Below, piece after piece: positions 21,911 through 34,139 of a DNA stretch of 64,000 bases. The notes under the pieces were generated by a model that ran no database searches, was not told the DNA's origin, and worked only from the letters and a program-made list of their open reading frames with translations. Positions within the stretch are counted from its first letter, which is position 1. Every line of letters starts with the position of its first letter. Both the position numbers and the translations under genes were made by a program. The DNA comes from Symbiodinium kawagutii (taxonomy: Eukaryota; Sar; Dinophyceae; Suessiales; Symbiodiniaceae): the NCBI GenBank assembly GCA_009767595.1, contig VSDK01010067.1:127409-191408 (forward strand). Direction: 5' to 3'.

Positions 21911-23392
21911 ATGGAAAACTTGCAACTTCGCGCATCGCTGCCCAGTGGACGGTGTGAAGCCGTCTCGATTGCTCAGTCCGGCACTGTTGGGGACTTGAAA
22001 AACGCTGTAGAAGAGTCTCTGGGGCGACCTTTCCTGAGGCTTGCGACACCTGATGGACGCCTTTTGGACGATCCAACAGAATCCCTTGAACTTGTTGGGC
22101 TGAAGCATGGAGATTTGATTGCCGCTGTCGCACAGCAACCCGAGGTAGCTACAACAACGGGAGCATTTGCATTGTGGTATAGAGGTAGCGACCAGGTTAT
22201 TTGCTGGGGCAGTGCATCCGACGGTGGCGACAACTCTAGAGTCCAAGATCAGCTGAGGAATGTTCAGCAGATTTATACCACAGGCTCTGCTTTTGCTGCA
22301 ATATTGGCTGACAGAAGTGTTGTGACTTGGGGCAATCCAGCTTTTGGTGGTGACACCTCTAGAGTTCAGGATCAGTTGAGGCATGTTCAGCAGCTTTACG
22401 CCACACTGCCTGCTTTTGCTGCAATATTGAGTGGCGGACGTGTTGTGACCTGGGGCAATCCAGCCTGGGGTGGTGACAGCTCTAGAGTCCAGGATCAGTT
22501 GACGAATGTTCAGCAGATTTACACCACAAGAAATGCTTTTGCTGCAATCTTGGCTGACAGAAGTGTTGTGACTTGGGGCAATCCAGCTTTTGGTGGTGAC
22601 AGCTCTAGAGTCCAGGATAAGTTGAGGAATGTTGAGCAGATTTACGCCACAGTCTCTGCTTTTGCTGCAATCTTGGCTGACAGAAGTGTTGTGACTTGGG
22701 GCAATCCAGCTTTTGGTGGTGACAGCTCCAGAGTCCAGGATAAGTTGAGGAATGTTCAGCGGATTTACGCTACGGTCTCTGCTTTTGCTGCAATCTTGGC
22801 TGACGGACGTCTTGTGACTTGGGGTTTGGCAGAGCATGGAGGTGACAGCTCGAGAGTCCAGGATCAGTTGAGGAATGTTCAGCAGATTCATGCCACACAC
22901 CTGGCTTTTGCTGCAATCTTGGCTGACGGAAGTGTTGTGACTTGGGGTTTGGCTGAGCATGGTGGTGACAGCTCGAGAGTCCAGGATCAGTTGAGGAATG
23001 TTCAGCAGATCTATGCTACAAACCATGCTTTTGCTGCAATCTTGGCTGACGGAAGTGTTGTGACTTGGGGTTTGGCTGAGCATGGTGGTGACAGCTCGAG
23101 AGTCCAGGATCAGTTGAGGAATGTTCAGCAGACCTGTGCTGCAGACCGTGCTTTTGCTGCAATCTTGGCTGACGGAAGTGTTGTGACTTGGGGTTTGGCT
23201 GAGCATGGTGGTGACAGCTCGAGAGTCCAGGATCAATTGAGGAATGTTGAGCAGATTTATGCCACAGGCTCTGCTTTTGCTGCAATATTGGCTGACAGAA
23301 GTGTTGTGACTTGGGGCAATCCAGCTTTTGGTGGTGACAGCTCCAGAGTCCAGAATCAGTTGAGCAACATTTACCAGATTTCTGCCACATGA
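21911..23392 (+). CDS. Ubiquitin-like domain plus RCC1-like repeat protein (gene B)
   Basis: Intronless, 493 residues. Residues about 3-73 form a ubiquitin-like fold (pattern: TVGDLKNAVEESLG ... TPDGRLLDDPTESLELVGL ... GDLIAAV). Residues 85-493 are ten tandem 41-residue units of the form AFAAILADGSVVTWG...GGDSSRVQDQLRNVQQIYAT, an RCC1/HERC-type blade sequence. RCC1 blades usually run about 50 residues and seven make a propeller, so ten short units suggest an atypical or open solenoid. Proteins of this make-up are abundant in Symbiodiniaceae; their role is unproven and a ubiquitin-pathway or scaffold role is only a guess. ATG context is caccATGG. The repeats are so similar at DNA level that the minus strand also stays open (21785-23395); that frame is a shadow. 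A decayed eleventh unit follows the stop. Confidence 0.9.
   Translation: MENLQLRASLPSGRCEAVSIAQSGTVGDLKNAVEESLGRPFLRLATPDGRLLDDPTESLELVGLKHGDLIAAVAQQPEVATTTGAFALWYRGSDQVICWGSASDGGDNSRVQDQLRNVQQIYTTGSAFAAILADRSVVTWGNPAFGGDTSRVQDQLRHVQQLYATLPAFAAILSGGRVVTWGNPAWGGDSSRVQDQLTNVQQIYTTRNAFAAILADRSVVTWGNPAFGGDSSRVQDKLRNVEQIYATVSAFAAILADRSVVTWGNPAFGGDSSRVQDKLRNVQRIYATVSAFAAILADGRLVTWGLAEHGGDSSRVQDQLRNVQQIHATHLAFAAILADGSVVTWGLAEHGGDSSRVQDQLRNVQQIYATNHAFAAILADGSVVTWGLAEHGGDSSRVQDQLRNVQQTCAADRAFAAILADGSVVTWGLAEHGGDSSRVQDQLRNVEQIYATGSAFAAILADRSVVTWGNPAFGGDSSRVQNQLSNIYQISAT
22163..23389 (+). repeat. Ten tandem 123-bp coding repeats
   Basis: Period 41 codons. Units come in two dialects, WGNPAFGG and WGLAEHGG, with units 6-9 of the second type and most others of the first. 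This suggests block duplication or conversion. Confidence 0.9.
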
Positions 23393-23460
23393 CATGCTTT
23401 TACCTTTGCGATTTTGCGGCTACCTGGGCTAAGGGAAGTGTATTACTTGCAACACTCCAC
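23393..23460 (+). pseudogene. Decayed eleventh RCC1-like repeat after the stop codon
   Basis: In the same frame immediately after TGA 23390-23392, the DNA reads HAFTFAILRLPGLREVYYL, which aligns with the repeat start AFAAILADGSVVTW. The protein formerly extended further, or the array spread past its stop. Confidence 0.6.
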
Positions 23461-23835
23461 ATAGCGGCGCGCACAGTTTGAGATGTCAAAATATTTCTGA
23501 TTGTTTGTGAGTTTGTGCACGCGGAATGAATCGACTCTTTCACGTTGCGTTGATATTATTGCTTTCTAATCAACTGCCTTTACCCAATCAAAATGGATTA
23601 ACTCGCATCATCATGCATGTTGCATGATGTTGCTAAGAATCACAAGCGTTGTTTTATGGATCAACTCAGCATTTAGTACTTTTGAAATCAATAAAGCATG
23701 ATAAACTCAGCATTTAGCATATTTTAGCATCATATCTCCCCCAATTTTCTTGGCAAACAACTGCTGCAATCAGTTGCTGCGGTGGACCGACCTGGAGTTG
23801 AGATAGGTGGTAGCTGTGTAGAGGTAGTTGATGCA

Positions 23836-24031
23836 TGCGGGGGGTTCTCCAATCGTGGCCACCAAACATGGATGGTTCACACAGGTGTATGAAATATAAA
23901 TGGCTCACCCATTGATGTTTATTGTCAAATTGTTAAATGGCTAAATTACTGTAGAATGGTGAACACATGTTTAATACATGTTAGAATTGCATGATTTGGG
24001 GGTTCCCTATAACTTGAGAAATCGCCCAGCG
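23836..24031. mobile_element. MITE-like element, copy 6 (diverged, enlarged)
   Basis: Left end GGGGGGTTCTCCAATCGTGG; right end GATTTGGGGGTTCCCTATAA, then CTTGAGAAATCGCCC. The centre is expanded with TGTTAAATGG-type repeats. Confidence 0.5.
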
Positions 24032-24956
24032 TTGGGAAATAGCTAACGTTTGACAATAGGTGACAATGACCTATAATAATGACCAACAACAATGACCAAC
24101 AATGATAGAAGATATACCAATAACAATCGGTAACATACCTCATAGAAGATGTACTAAACATATATCACTATATGACTCATAATATGTCTATGTACAATAT
24201 ATTAGGTCTCCCCAACCCGCCTGCCTGGCCCTCCACCTCTTCCCAAAGATGGATGGGGCCACGAACCAGAGCAGACCTACTCGGCTACCTACTATATCTA
24301 ATGGCAAATAGAAGATATACCAAATATATGGCTTTGAGCACCAGACATCCCATGGCTCCATGGTGAAACGTAGTGAAACCATCCGAGTCCTTGGACTGGC
24401 AACAGGGGCAGCGTCAGGGGCACAGGGGCGCTGCCATAGAGAAAGGGCGGCATAAGCGTCGTAGACGTATCGGTATGCATAGTGGGTGTAAATGTCATCA
24501 AATACGCCAGAGTTTTGTATAAGTAATCAGGTACGTATACATATTTATAAATGGAGCAAATTGAATATAGTTGATACTAAGTACGTCAAGGCTTTTATTT
24601 TTTTGGCCCTCCTAAACATCACACAACAACAATGTGTTTTATTTCAACAAGATTGTCATCGATTGGTTGACCATTGACTGTCGTTGCGATATTGGACTTG
24701 TCCAATGTTTTTTTCTCGTGGCATGATCATGTAGAACAACTGGATTGCACACTAACCTTGAGCAGGACATGTCCATCCAATGATGAAACATGAGATTGGG
24801 ATGAAGGGTTACTGATTGAGCATAGCTTAATCCTCATGAATTAATGGTGAAGGTGTCAAGTCAATCATTGTTGTATTGTAAGTACATCAACTTTCATGAC
24901 TTTGGATATCAATGACAACTTCATCATCTAAAAACACTCCAATCCCAGAAATGGCG

Positions 24957-25020
24957 GGAAAATCTGCAGGAACCCCCTATAATTGGCAGTTCAAACAAGG
25001 GTTTCCCATAGATTTTCCCA
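24957..25020. repeat. Small palindromic element of a different type
   Basis: GGGAAAATCTGCAGGAACCCC is mirrored by GGGTTTCCCATAGATTTTCCC, giving about 18 paired bases around a 23-nt loop. It does not share the main MITE ends. Confidence 0.5.
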
Positions 25021-25218
25021 TCAAGCAAAACCTATCAGTCAATCAGTAGTTGATCATCAAGCCACTGTCATGACCAACCATTGATCAATCATTAAACAAC
25101 CATTCATCAACCATTCCTTAACCATTCATTAACCATTCATCAACCATTCATAAACCATTCATCAACCATTTCTTAATCAACCCCTCCACGAAACCCACAC
25201 CCAGCAATATGTTTTCAG

Positions 25219-25301
25219 CGACTGCTCACCGGCGACAGGCTTCCGTGCTGATCGAGGAGTGCGCGGATGGTAGCACGAAGAGCTACGACAAGAACGACAT
25301 G
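25219..25301 (+). CDS. Gene C, first recognised exon
   Basis: Follows atgttttcag. The reading after two bases is AHRRQASVLIEECADGSTKS, then YDKNDM, and a GT donor (gtggaa). The frame would otherwise stop at TAG 25329. An alternative donor lies after 25269 in another frame. C/A-rich array precedes it. Unknown product. Confidence 0.5.
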
Positions 25302-26626
25302 GTGGAAGACACCTACTGGACCATGCCTTAGTTTGATGCCAGAAATGAGGAACCATCGATGCATATAGGATCATGTAGATATGCCTAAGTGTTCTAGATT
25401 GTAACATTACTTTTTTCTCTAGTGGAGTCCCATCGGCTGCCAAACTTTGCCATCCCTGGGGACCATTTTCGTTTGTTGTTTCCAATATTGTCCATGGAAT
25501 TCAGCCACATCAATATAGGTCTACCTAGTTCTTACTCGTAGCATATAGACGAAAGCTATAGTTGAGTAGAATCACCAACAAAATGTTTGCGCGACATAAC
25601 CAGTGAAGTTATTATGCGGGGTGATGGGGAATGTACCAGCACTTGGTTCAGGGATGTGAAATGAATAACTAGCCATCAGCTGCTGAAAAAATGTGGGCGT
25701 GCTCCTCGAGAATGGGATCCCTAGACCACCAAAAACACTGCTAGGTGTTTCCTCAAACGCGAAAATGTAGCAGTTAAGAACCATGGTGGGACCAAAAGCT
25801 TGGAAGGTTGACTTGGTGGGCATGAGGCACCATGTACACTGGACAGAAGTCTCAACCCGTTGGCTCGTGAATAGACTGCTGTTGGCTTACACGGTGATGA
25901 TTTGACCATGGAAAATCACCAGATTTTATAGAGAAACTCGCTGGAGAACCACCATTATTTATGGAGAAACCATTATCTAACAATGGAAAGCATCAAGTTT
26001 TATTCGTGAAATTTCCATTGCGAACTATTACATCACCAGAGGGTACTGCCACACCATGCACAAGCCGGTGCTACAGGTGCTTGGTTGGTAAACGGTACCT
26101 GGAACCCGTGGGCGTGCCGTCCAAACCTAGTACCGCAGTGGATACCAACTCAGCTGAACCTGCACAATTGGGGGTTGATTTTTGATTCGTTTTGGCATTA
26201 AGCGTTGAAAATGGTTATTGAATGGTCACCAGTTGATTTGTCGTTGGTAATTGGTTGTTGGTAAGTGGTTGTTAATGGTTTACTGGTTGTTGATGGTTTA
26301 CTGGTAACCAATATTACTGGTTGTCAATGGTTGTAAATGGATTACTGGTTGATTGGTTGGATCTTGGTTGGTTAATGGGTTGATTAATGGTTACTGCTTG
26401 GTTGATTGGTTGGTCAATTTGTTGGTGAATTGGTTGGTTTATTGCTTGGTTGGTTGGTTAATCATGCTGGTTCATAAGAAACGAATAACTGAATAACCAA
26501 CCAATAACAAAATCAATCAACCCGTAATCAGTCAACCAATCATGCTGGTTGTTGATTGCTCAGGGTTGATGCTGGTTATTGATGGTTTACGGGTTGACTT
26601 CCGGGGCCAACTGTGGCGGCATCCAG
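25302..26626. other. Gene C intron
   Basis: Mixed sequence to 26180, then a strong G/T-rich array (GGTTGATTGGTTGG) to about 26470, a short C/A switch to 26545, and G/T again before the exon. The switch is less clean here than in other introns. Confidence 0.45.
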
Positions 26627-26733
26627 CAGCCGAGGAGTGTGACGCCGGGAAAGGCGTGTCGCTGGCGTTCCTCTGATGGTGGGGGCTCCTGGCGGGCTGA
26701 GGATCCGGAGGAATTCACGGGCCGCCATCAACG
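26627..26733 (+). CDS. Gene C, exon (35 codons)
   Basis: Acceptor gcggcatccag; donor after CATCAACG (gtgatc). Frame QPRSVTPGKACRWRSSDGGG, then SWRAEDPEEFTGRHQ. It is phase-compatible with both neighbours. Other frames of this GC-rich island are also partly open (one reads AEECDAGKGVSLAFL to a stop), so the frame is tentative. Confidence 0.4.
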
Positions 26734-26938
26734 GTGATCCATGGCCCCCAATCGGCAAGGTGACTATGCATCAATGACTACAGTAATAATTAACAAGGCT
26801 AAGGTTTATAAGCATCAATGATCATCAATTGTTGATTGATTAGCTGGTTAACGCCGTGTTTTTTCATCATCAAAAACAGTGAACAAAGCACATTTGGAAA
26901 GGCCACTAGCTCTCTGGTGAAATTGGGGTGTGGTCTGT

Positions 26939-27080
26939 TGATGTGGCGAGCTGGGTCCACATTCCCCAAGCAAAAAACGGGTAGGTGAACTCAAAGACTA
27001 GTCACTGTTCATCTATGGGATGTCATGCAGGGGCACGAGGCCAGAGATATATGGATCTCCCATTACTAAGATCATGGTGG
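26939..27080. repeat. Dispersed repeat, CATCCCAACAG-family relative
   Basis: GATGTGGCGAGCTGGGTCC followed by CATCTATGGGATGTCATGCA and a GGGGCACGAGGCC block. It matches the order of motifs in the copies at 9739 and 10671. Confidence 0.4.
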
Positions 27081-27729
27081 TTCCCCATTGACGACCACCC
27101 TAGCAGATCAGCTATTGGATGATCACTTTATATAATATCAATTCTATGCAGGTGTGGGTATTGGGATAACCAAGGAGACAACCTGGGAGGTCATTCACTT
27201 GATGCTGGCAACGGCTGGGAGTTTTTGTGTTTAATTTTCCAGACACAACTCACTGACTGCTCGTGTTGAAAGAAATGGTTGGTGAGTTTGTCGGTGAAGA
27301 ACACACCAGGTTCGCACAAGTATGCAGCTCAGTAGTTGTAGGCTTACTTTTGCTATGACTGTTCTGGGAATTGCACCACTAGACAACAAGTTTACCAACA
27401 TCAACGAAATTCCACCATGAACGATCATCGCGTGGGGCTGATCATCAGGAACCATCAATTACCAATATATCAACCATAGTTCACTATTAACAATCAAAAA
27501 ACATCAACCACAACCATCAACTATTCAGCCAAAACCATCAACAACAACCACTTAACAACCACTCACCATCAACATGAAGCACCATTGCGTTGAAACCATC
27601 AACCAACATCAAGCATCATCACTCCCAGATAGCTGCAGATAGTTGATCATCAACCACCATCCACCGTCATCAACCATCATCAACCATCATCAACCAGGAC
27701 CAAGCATCATCCACCATCCACCCTTTCAG

Positions 27730-27877
27730 CACTCCTGAAAGGCACCGGACCATCGGCGTGGCGCCACCAGGTTTGCCCATCGCTGGCACCTCGCGCTCCG
27801 ACACTTCGGATGGCCGTGCCTCGATGTCCTTCTTGCCCCCGGGGTACTTCCAGGAGAGCGGCAGTGGTGGGCTGCTG
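27730..27877 (+). CDS. Gene C, exon (49 codons)
   Basis: Pyrimidine-tract acceptor (caccctttcag) right after a dense C/A array. Frame TPERHRTIGVAPPGLPIAGT, SRSDTSDGRASMSFLPPGYF, then QESGSGGLL and donor gtgaga; an alternative donor lies 18 bp later. Strong G/C third-position bias. G/T-rich filler follows at once. Domain not recognised. Confidence 0.65.
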
Positions 27878-29872
27878 GTGAGAACCTGGTCGTCAGGTGA
27901 TGGTGAAATGATGATTACATGCTTAAAGGCTAAAGGTTGGTGGATTTATGTTTGGATGATGGGTAGATCATGGTGAATTTGTGGTCAAACTATGGTTGTT
28001 TGATGGTTGGATGATGAAAACAATGGTTCGATGACGGTCATGGCAGTAGTGAGACTAGTGACTAGTGATGATTAATTGTGGTCGGGGATAATCACCCGCT
28101 GGGGACTACGAATCATCAACCGGCAGGTGAGTCAATGAAGATTTCTGTTAGTCAGATGAATGATCTTTATCCAGCAATCAAGCAGAGAATGATATACAGA
28201 TGAGCATGGAGATCCAAGGAGATTGAATTCGATGCAGGTAGCAAAGAAGCACATGAAAGACTGTCGATTCAGACTTTTGATCAGCCAGTGACCTTTTTGA
28301 GATAGCTGCATATCTAACAATGCTTAGTATTGATGGTGTACTAAGCCATTTTGGATGGATGCTGGCTGGTGATTGGGAGAGAGCGATTTGGAGCCAGGGC
28401 TATCCAAGTATCCTTTTCAAGGCTGACCTAAGTGTTCTGACTAAATTATAGGATGTTCATTCCACTTGTTGCCGCAAGGGTCAATTTGATCACGGGGACT
28501 CCTCGCTACCCTGGTCATTCAAAGTACACAACTTGCGGCTTTTCACCTGTGACTGCGGATTGGAGCCATGCTTGCAGACCACTTCACTTACCAGCAAAAT
28601 GTTGAATATCCCAGCAAGGTCAGAAAAAATGGGCGTATCCGTCGTAGGGGCCTAGATATCAATCAGCCACTTGATGACGAGGTATCGTCCACACCGATCA
28701 TGTTGACACGGGTTGAAAGATATGTTTGAAGCCAATCCGACGACTGGCCACTAAACGTTTGGCTTTCTACTTTTTCGGGATGAACGAATCATCACTAAGC
28801 ACACAAATGCGTTTGTCCAAAACTGGTGTACACCCCAAAACTGGCAGTTTTCTTGGTGATAATGGCCATAATTGGATGGTTCGTGGGTACCACCATTTAC
28901 GGATTTCAAATAAGCTACGCAGGTAGATGAAATGCTTGACATGGAGTTGTCCATGGTTGGGGGTTCAAGCACGCCAGCGTGGCCCGGGGATGGCTAGCCC
29001 GGGGCCCGTTGGCTTGGTCCCGTTGTTGTTCCCGGAGTAGCTCCTGTCACCACTTTCAACCATCAACCTTCACGAAACAAGTATGAAGCAGTGGTCAACT
29101 ATTGTCAGATGGCGGACAACAATACACATGGTTTATCACAGGTTATCAAGCCATATTATCAAGCCATATTGTTTATTTGGTTTCTAGATTGTATAATCAT
29201 TATTGAACATGGAAAAACCAGAATTAACCATCACTCTATTACAATCATTCATCATGCGTCTCTAGCCGTGGTGCACCATCCCAAAATCCAAACTTGCCTG
29301 CTAAACTCACCTGGAAGGTGATAACCACTATTCAAGGTGGCGGGCGGCCTGTCAAAAATGAACACTCAACTTCCAGCTCGGTTTGCAACAGGGTAATTAT
29401 TATCACCTCATGATTAATTCGTGAGCAACTGAGGATCAGCTGAACTATCGGCCACAACCAACAATTATCAACTCATTATCAGTATGAACCATTATTCATG
29501 ATTAATATCAACCGACTCTGGCTCCACCACTGGTCATGAACCACTATGAAGCTCATTATCCATCATGAATCTATCATCCATCATCAACTCTTGTCATCCA
29601 CCATTATCAACCAGTATTATCAATCGTTATCAAACAAGATCAACCACTTATGGTGCGCCCTGCAGCTGCCGGGGTGTGCTGACGACAGACATGTCCGATA
29701 TTCGCAGACCAAGATCAACCACTATGAGCCATCATCAACCATGACCATTAACCAAGAATTGATTCATCATGAACCATTAACTTAATCAGTTCATTAGCCA
29801 TGACCAGTAATCATGACCTACTGATTCATCATGAACTGATTCTCCATCGTGGTCACCTCGTTCGGTCGTCAG
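27878..29872. other. Gene C intron
   Basis: G/T-rich to about 28080, mixed centre, then C/A-rich from about 29430 to 29840. Two small GC-rich islets inside (28975-29040, and 29676-29714 reading LPGCADDRHVRYSQTK) look coding-like but lack consistent splice sites or phase. Confidence 0.4.
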
Positions 29873-29990
29873 GACACCACGCCTTTTCCCATGGCTTTGG
29901 AGTCCGTGAAGATCATCGGCAGCCAAGCCACCAGCTGCGAGGCCCTCGGGCCCAGCTGCCTGTGCACGGCAAACGCATCACGTGGCATCG
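29873..29990 (+). CDS. Gene C, exon (39 codons)
   Basis: Acceptor ttcggtcgtcag; donor ATCG followed by gtgacc. Frame DTTPFPMALESVKIIGSQAT, then SCEALGPSCLCTANASRGI, four cysteines. Phase 0 in and 1 out, agreeing with neighbours. Coding bias strong. Confidence 0.65.
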
Positions 29991-31519
29991 GTGACCATGG
30001 CGTTGCTATGGTCGGATAGTATGAGCATCAACTAGTGATCAACTGGTTCGATTGATTTGATGGGTCAACTAGTGATCAACTTGCGATTTATTTGGTGCAA
30101 TCAACTAGTTCACCTGATGTTAGTTGATTATCATTGGCATGATTCTCGTGATCGTGCTTTGTTCATGGATGATTTGGGGTAGATGACAACTTAGCAGATT
30201 GGTATGATTTGCTATGGAAAATTTGGAACATTGGTAATGTGACCAGTGAGAAGATGACCAGTTGCCTAGTAGGGTAAAGATGACCACTTCCCATAGTAGT
30301 ACTTTGTATAGTACTAGCCTATGTATGGTTATCAGATAAAACTACCTACACTGGTGCATCGATCTGATTATTGTGATCATTAGCCGAAGTATGATAGTTT
30401 GATCACCAGATCATATTGCATATTATCATAGAATCATAGGTTTATTGGGTAATTAGTGATCAATTGCATTGCCTTTGGTGTAAAGATGATTATTTCTGAC
30501 TTTGATTACCATCAACATCATATTCAGCAATTCATCTCGTACTCATATGAATCATTACTATCATTTTCATAAAGCTCAATGTATTGGGGTGAACACATTT
30601 CACAGAGTGGTACTAATCATGGCAGTTGATAGATACAATGATTGCAATGGGTGCTGCTTGGTGATTAGACAAATAATCATCATGATAGTTCATGATCACG
30701 ATCCATGCCACTCATCTTGGTGGTAAACATATGTCATGAACTTTCATTGGTTATCCAGAGTTATTCATTGCCCGATCTTACGGTAAACACTCCAAAGAAA
30801 TAAGAAACACTCATGCCGGAGTAGCTGGCGAAAACTGATGTTTGGTGGGAATTCCAGATGTTTAATGCCCCAGGTGGATTATTATATAACACTGGAGTTT
30901 GTAGATTATATGAATTGTTATCAGCACCCAAGAGTATGGTACCAATTGTTCATTGCTGCTATCAACAATTACTCTATGTCTCTACAGATTCACATTTGTC
31001 ATTACGCTATGCTTGAGGTTCATATTCACACATGAGTAGCTATTACCCATCTATCATTAACCATAGTTAATCCTGGTTGGTGGTTTCACACATGTTTATG
31101 TTCCCCAAGATTACCAAATGGTTGGTTGAAACCGCTGTAGCTTTATTACATTTAAATGATTAACCATTATAACATTTACTACCGATCATTCAACACTGTA
31201 ATCATGGTTATTAAACACTACTGAACCACGAGATTATGCCATTAATCATGTTATAACCATGCTATAACCTTTCAAAACCAACCATGATCAATATTAACCA
31301 TGGTTATTCTCCATCATTAATCACAATTAACTATCATGAACTATCATTGAACCATCATTAAACCATCATTGACCCATCATTAAACCATCATTAGCCATGA
31401 CTGTCCTTCCTTGCGGCCGCTGGGGAGGGGCATGGACCAAGTGTGCGCAGCCATCATTAAACCATTATTTACCACTGTATATCCATGGTTTATAACCCTT
31501 TACCCACCGTTTTCTCGAG
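29991..31519. other. Gene C intron
   Basis: G/T-leaning words (TAGTGATCAACTGG) after the donor, then C/A-rich from about 31130 to 31500. A GC-rich islet at 31405-31455 (CCTTGCGGCCGCTGGGG) may be a further small exon without a clear donor. Confidence 0.4.
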
Positions 31520-31580
31520 CGCGGCAACGGGTTTTTCCGGCGAGTCCTTCAGGTGGACGGGAAGACGTTCGCCTTGGAAG
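31520..31580 (+). CDS. Gene C, exon (61 nt)
   Basis: Acceptor ccgttttctcgag, donor GGAAG followed by gtgctg. The phase-consistent frame reads RQRVFPASPSGGREDVRLG. An alternative frame with better codon bias reads RGNGFFRRVLQVDGKTFALE and is also open. The exon is likely; the frame is uncertain. Confidence 0.5.
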
Positions 31581-31639
31581 GTGCTGGTGCAGCACCTTGG
31601 TGAACGCGACAGGGGCAGGGTTCAGAACCAGGGAAACCA

Positions 31640-33780
31640 ACTGGGATGGAACCATGGTTATAGCTGTGGTGAAATCCCAGTTGTTATGATAGTGCTTAAT
31701 AATGCTTTATAATAGTTAGTGATAGTGTTGCACTGATTATCATGTTTATAACAGTGGTTAATAATGGTTAATAATGATTAATAGTGGTTATAATAGATGG
31801 TACAATAGTGGTTAATAATGGTTTCTAGATAACTAATGGTTAATAATGATCAAAAATGGTTAATGGTTAATAATGGTTACCATGTAACAACTGGGGTAAA
31901 CCATGGAATAATTACTGCTAGTGGTTAATAATGGTTAAGAATGGTCGATAGTTATGGTTCACGATGGTTAACCGTGGTTAGTGATGGTTAATGAACAATG
32001 GTCGACCATGGTTAATGATTGATATTGGATAGTATTAGATAAATGATGGTTAATAATGGTTAATAATGGTTGTAACGGGCAAAGAACGGTGAATAATGGT
32101 TGATAGTGGTCAATCATGATTACTGATGGTAAGGTTCAACTGGTTCATGCGTGTAGATTGGTATAATAAAGTAATGATTGGTTCTACTGGTTAATAGGTA
32201 ACAGCTGGGCAGAATGGTTAAACCATGGTTATTGGTGGTTAATAAACCTGATAAACTGATACAAAATGGTTATAGTTGAAAACGGGTAGTAATGGTTCAT
32301 AGTTGGTCGTTAAGGTTAACACTAGTCACAACTGACTGGTTAGTCATGGGTAGCAATGGTTCATGGTTAGTATAAACTGCTCAATGAGGACAGTCATGGT
32401 CAATAGTTATAACTGAGTGGTTAATGGGTAGTACCCAGTAATGGTTCACAGTGAACTCAAGGCGGTAAATAATGGGTACATTAATTCCCAATGGTTAATA
32501 GCAATGCAAAGCTGGTTGATAATGGGTAGCGATGGTCAATAATGTTAACTGACTGGTTAGTGATGGGTTGCAATTGTTGATAGTGAGGACATACTGTTAA
32601 ATAATAGGTAGGATTTAGGAATGGTGAATAGTCATACCGGAGTGGTTCATGAGTGTACTGCTGGTTGATAAGATTACCTTTCTTGTGAACAAAGGGTGGT
32701 ATTGGTGAATCATCAAAACTGAGTGATGAATGTGAGTATTAATGGTTAATGGTTATAGCTGACTGGTTAATGATGGGCAGTAACAAGAAATAGTTGTGGC
32801 TGACTGGTCCATAATGATTAGAGTTGGTTCATGTTTATTGCAAACTGCTTAACAAGGGCAGTCATGGTTAATGGTCACAACTGACTGGTGACTGCTTCAT
32901 AGTGGATAGTAGTGGTCAACAGTTGGGAATGAGGATAGTCATGACAGACAGGTATAAGATTATAGGACACTGTCATGCATGGGTAGCAGTGGCTAACAGT
33001 GATAAAGCACTGGTGAATTATGGGTAGCAATGGCTCATTGTTTTAACAAGCTGCTTAATGATGGGGAGTAATGGTCAATAGTTCTGACATGACGTTCTGG
33101 TGAATAATGGGTAGTAATGGTTAATAGTTGATAGTGAAAAGAAAACAAATTGGTTAATAGTGGGTAGCACTGCAGAGTTGTTGTTTATTTTGATAACTGA
33201 AGAGTTGATGGGTGGAGTACTGGTTAATAGTGAAAACTGACTGGTTAATCATTGGGAGCAATGGTTAATAGTTATGACCTACTGGTCAGTGGGCAGCAAT
33301 GGCCAATGATTGTAACTGACTTGTCAATAATGGGTACTAATGGTTAATATGCATATCTTACTTGTTAATGAGGGTGGTAATGGTCAATAGTCTTAACTTG
33401 TGATTGATTTGTAGTAATGCTCATTAGTTGAAACTGACTCGTGAAGAATAGGTAGCAATGGTCAATAGTTAGAACTCACTGGTGAATAGTGGGTAGTAAT
33501 GGTTATTTGACTCGTTGATGCTGATACTGGATATTAATGGTTAATAGGTATAACACAAAGTGGTGAATGATGAGTAGTACTGCTTAACTAATACTTACAA
33601 CTTTCTGGTTAATCATGGGTAGAAACGTTAAATAGTTTCGGCAACTTGTTCATAATGGATAGTGATGGTTAATAGTGATAACTAACTGGTGAATAGTTGG
33701 GATAGGAACGATTAATGGTTCTGAATATCCGGTTGCTCATTTTAGGTAATGGTCAGTACTTATCACGAACGGCTTAAAAA
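31640..33780 (+). repeat. 2.1-kb G/T-rich array (5' half of a gene C intron)
   Basis: Dense degenerate repeats of GGTTAATAATGG, GGTTAATAGTGG and GGGTAGCAATGG. No ORF of note. The complementary words fill the 3' half of the same intron (34140-34985). Confidence 0.9.
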
Positions 33781-34139
33781 TGGGTAGTAAGATGAATGCC
33801 TCAAGCACAGGTGGTGCTGCACATTGTGTTTGGTATCATCCTTCAAGACAGGGTTGGCATGCAGATTCCGGGAACATCGTGGGGTGTTCCTTACAGGATT
33901 GTCCTCACACAATTGGGGCCTGTAAAGTGGTGTGACGGGGGATACTTCGGCAAAGGATGCAACTGCTTCAAAGGCCTCGCATAAAAGCCCATTCAAAAAG
34001 AACATGATTGTAATTCACTAAATATCTAGTAATGGGAAAGGCAAGGACGGCAGAAAGTCAGGAAGGAAGGACGGTTAAATTTTACTCATACTAATACGGG
34101 GTGTTGCCCCCACCCCGAACGCGCCCCCCAACAGAAGAA
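33781..34139. other. Centre of the intron between the two complementary arrays
   Basis: About 350 bp of unique-looking sequence. A 62-codon plus-strand frame (33796-33984) contains IPGTSWGVPYRIVLTQLGPV but lacks splice support. This would be the loop if the arrays pair. Confidence 0.4.

Larger units (their letters stand above)
23461..25218. other. Intergenic / gene C 5' intron
   Basis: Holds MITE copy 6 (23836-24031), AT-rich filler, a small palindrome (24957-25020) and a C/A-rich array from about 25020 to 25190. No exon recognised; the first exons of gene C may be hidden here. Confidence 0.4.

Noticed and set aside
21785..23395. 536-codon minus-strand frame over gene B
   Set aside because: It is the antisense of the 123-bp coding repeats. 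The plus frame has a ubiquitin-like domain, RCC1-like blades and a proper ATG and stop.
28975..29040. GC-rich islet reading ASPGPVGLVPLLFPE before a stop
   Set aside because: Coding-like but without a phase that fits gene C and with C/A filler directly after it; too short to keep.
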